A stretch of 64,000 bases of DNA from Megaleporinus macrocephalus. Lineage: Eukaryota > Chordata > Actinopteri > Characiformes > Anostomidae. The stretch spans positions 3,049,986 to 3,113,985 of the forward strand of contig CM038721.1 of the NCBI GenBank assembly GCA_021613375.1, read 5' to 3'. The notes under the pieces were generated by a model. It did no database searches. It was not told where the DNA came from and saw only the letters and a program-made list of their open reading frames with translations. Of the stretch, positions 61,729-64,000 are shown piece after piece. Position 1 is the stretch's first letter; every line of letters begins with the position of its first letter. The translations under genes were made by a program, and so were the position numbers.

Positions 61729-62203
61729 ACACTACCAGTCAATAGTTTGGGCACACCTACCTGAACGTATATGTTTATAATTATAGATGTTTTGATCTGA
61801 AGGTGTTTAAATATTACTAAAACAAACATTTGACTGTATTTAAATGTAAAAATGAGAATGTATATTTTTATAAGAGCTATAAAACCACCAAACCTGTTTA
61901 TCAGAACAAGATCTCAGCATCTACACTATCTTCTTCAGTCCTGTTAGAGAAGCAGCTCATGTGGCTCCTCATGAAGCTGCTGGTCAGAATGTTCAAAGTA
62001 TGTAAACCTGCATCAGAGCAAATGAGCTCATTTCTAAAAGACCCTCTAAACATTCTTTAAACACAACCAGATGTTTAATTCTGCTCCAGGAATAATTCCA
62101 TACCGACTACTCTATAGTTCTGATCTCTCTCTTCACACTTATTTACTATTATTACTTTTAAAATAGTACAAATATGAAACACCTGGGTAGGTGTGCCCAA
62201 ACA
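61729..62203 (+). mobile_element. Non-autonomous DNA transposon, copy 2
   Basis: Starts acactaccagtcaatagt and GTTTGGGCACACCTACC, with the perfect inverse of the latter at 62187-62203. The outermost right end is truncated. Core shared with 57118-57560. Confidence 0.8.
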
Positions 62204-62204
62204 G

Positions 62205-62555
62205 CACACTTCGGAATCATTCCTCACAAATCATTCCTCACAATTCTGTAACTGCTGCCCACTTGGGTTAATAAGACAAGGGTCCGGGAACAGGGCGCGA
62301 GCCGGTGGTCAGTTTAAATGGTCTGCTTACAGAGACAGGCCGATAGCGTTTAATTCACTGCCTTCGTTTAAAACTAACTCAGACTGTTAGGAGTCCACAA
62401 TTCACCAAGTCATTAAAGCCACGCAGTCAAAACATCAAAGTAATTCAAACAGCAGATGGTCGGCGCGAGTAAAACACACAGCAGTCGAGCGTGTCGGAGC
62501 TCTGAATGAGGAGGTACAGCTCAGTGTGTATTTACAGTCTGCAGGGGTGACTGGA
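62205..62555. promoter_or_regulatory. Candidate conserved non-coding element in FURIN intron
   Basis: Unique, CpG-containing sequence between repeats with gtttaattcact, an E-box cagatggt (62453) and agtaattcaaa motifs. Inference from texture only. Confidence 0.22.
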
Positions 62556-62559
62556 TAGC

Positions 62560-63800
<1,241 letters not shown>

Positions 63801-63835
63801 GAAGACGCACTTCAGTAGTAAATACTCAGCACTGA

Positions 63836-64000
63836 CACTACACGACCGTCTGAGTGGTCAGGTCTTTATACCTGCTTCACACTACACGACTGTCTGAGTG
63901 GTCAGGTCTTTATACCTGGTTACACTACACGACTGTCTGAGTGGTCAGGTCTTTATACCTGTTACACTACACGACTGTCTGAGTGGTCAGGTCTTTATAC
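63836..64000. repeat. ~42-bp tandem repeat running off the window
   Basis: Four units with actacacgactgtctgag and tggtcaggtctttatacc; the array continues past 64000. Confidence 0.92.

Overview
This is vertebrate nuclear DNA, almost certainly from a ray-finned (teleost) fish. It has split genes with GT..AG introns, Tc1/mariner-like and hAT transposons of fish type, an L2/CR1-like LINE with the usual teleost 3' tail, a tRNA-derived SINE, and long TA, CA, CT/GA and minisatellite arrays. The repeat set would suit an otophysan fish (characin or catfish type), but I cannot fix the species.

Two genes are recognisable, both on the minus strand and both running off the window. FURIN (proprotein convertase) enters from the right. 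Its last two coding exons are at 60756-60884 and 51421-52043, and a long 3' UTR probably ends near 46.9 kb. Downstream is FES, the F-BAR/SH2 tyrosine kinase. Its first six coding exons are 34291-34539, 30911-31084, 8672-8768, 6814-6997, 6196-6333 and 1413-1532. They join in frame and encode residues 1 to about 313, the F-BAR domain and the start of the FX linker. The rest of FES (coiled coil, SH2, kinase) lies beyond coordinate 1. A good candidate for the non-coding first exon and promoter is at about 41390-41690. FURIN followed by FES on the same strand matches the order in other vertebrates.

The rest is intron or intergenic sequence inflated by repeats. From left to right: a ~19-bp AT-rich minisatellite (0.36-1.06 kb); an intact hAT copy (2101-3024); a 25-bp satellite (3.56-6.11 kb); a 39-bp minisatellite (9.97-11.70 kb); a nested block of Tc1-like, hAT and LINE copies (12.7-16.7 kb); the 25-bp satellite again but inverted (17.48-20.89 kb); the 39/42-bp minisatellite again in direct orientation (22.06-24.15 kb); a CpG-rich unique island (24.5-25.1 kb); LINE and hAT pieces (28.9-33.7 kb); an ACC-rich minisatellite in two blocks (34.9-37.9 kb), one inside a TIR transposon; several degenerate tandem families (39.7-46.8 kb); and, in the FURIN introns, a hAT copy, a SINE and very large pyrimidine- and purine-rich tracts (59.3-63.3 kb).

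Two architectural points stand out. The inverted 25-bp arrays flank three FES exons, so one pre-mRNA contains kilobases of self-complementary sequence. The 129-nt FURIN exon, whose length is a multiple of three, sits between complementary CU- and GA-rich intronic tracts. I found no new protein-coding system. The long open frames in the minisatellites are repeat artefacts.
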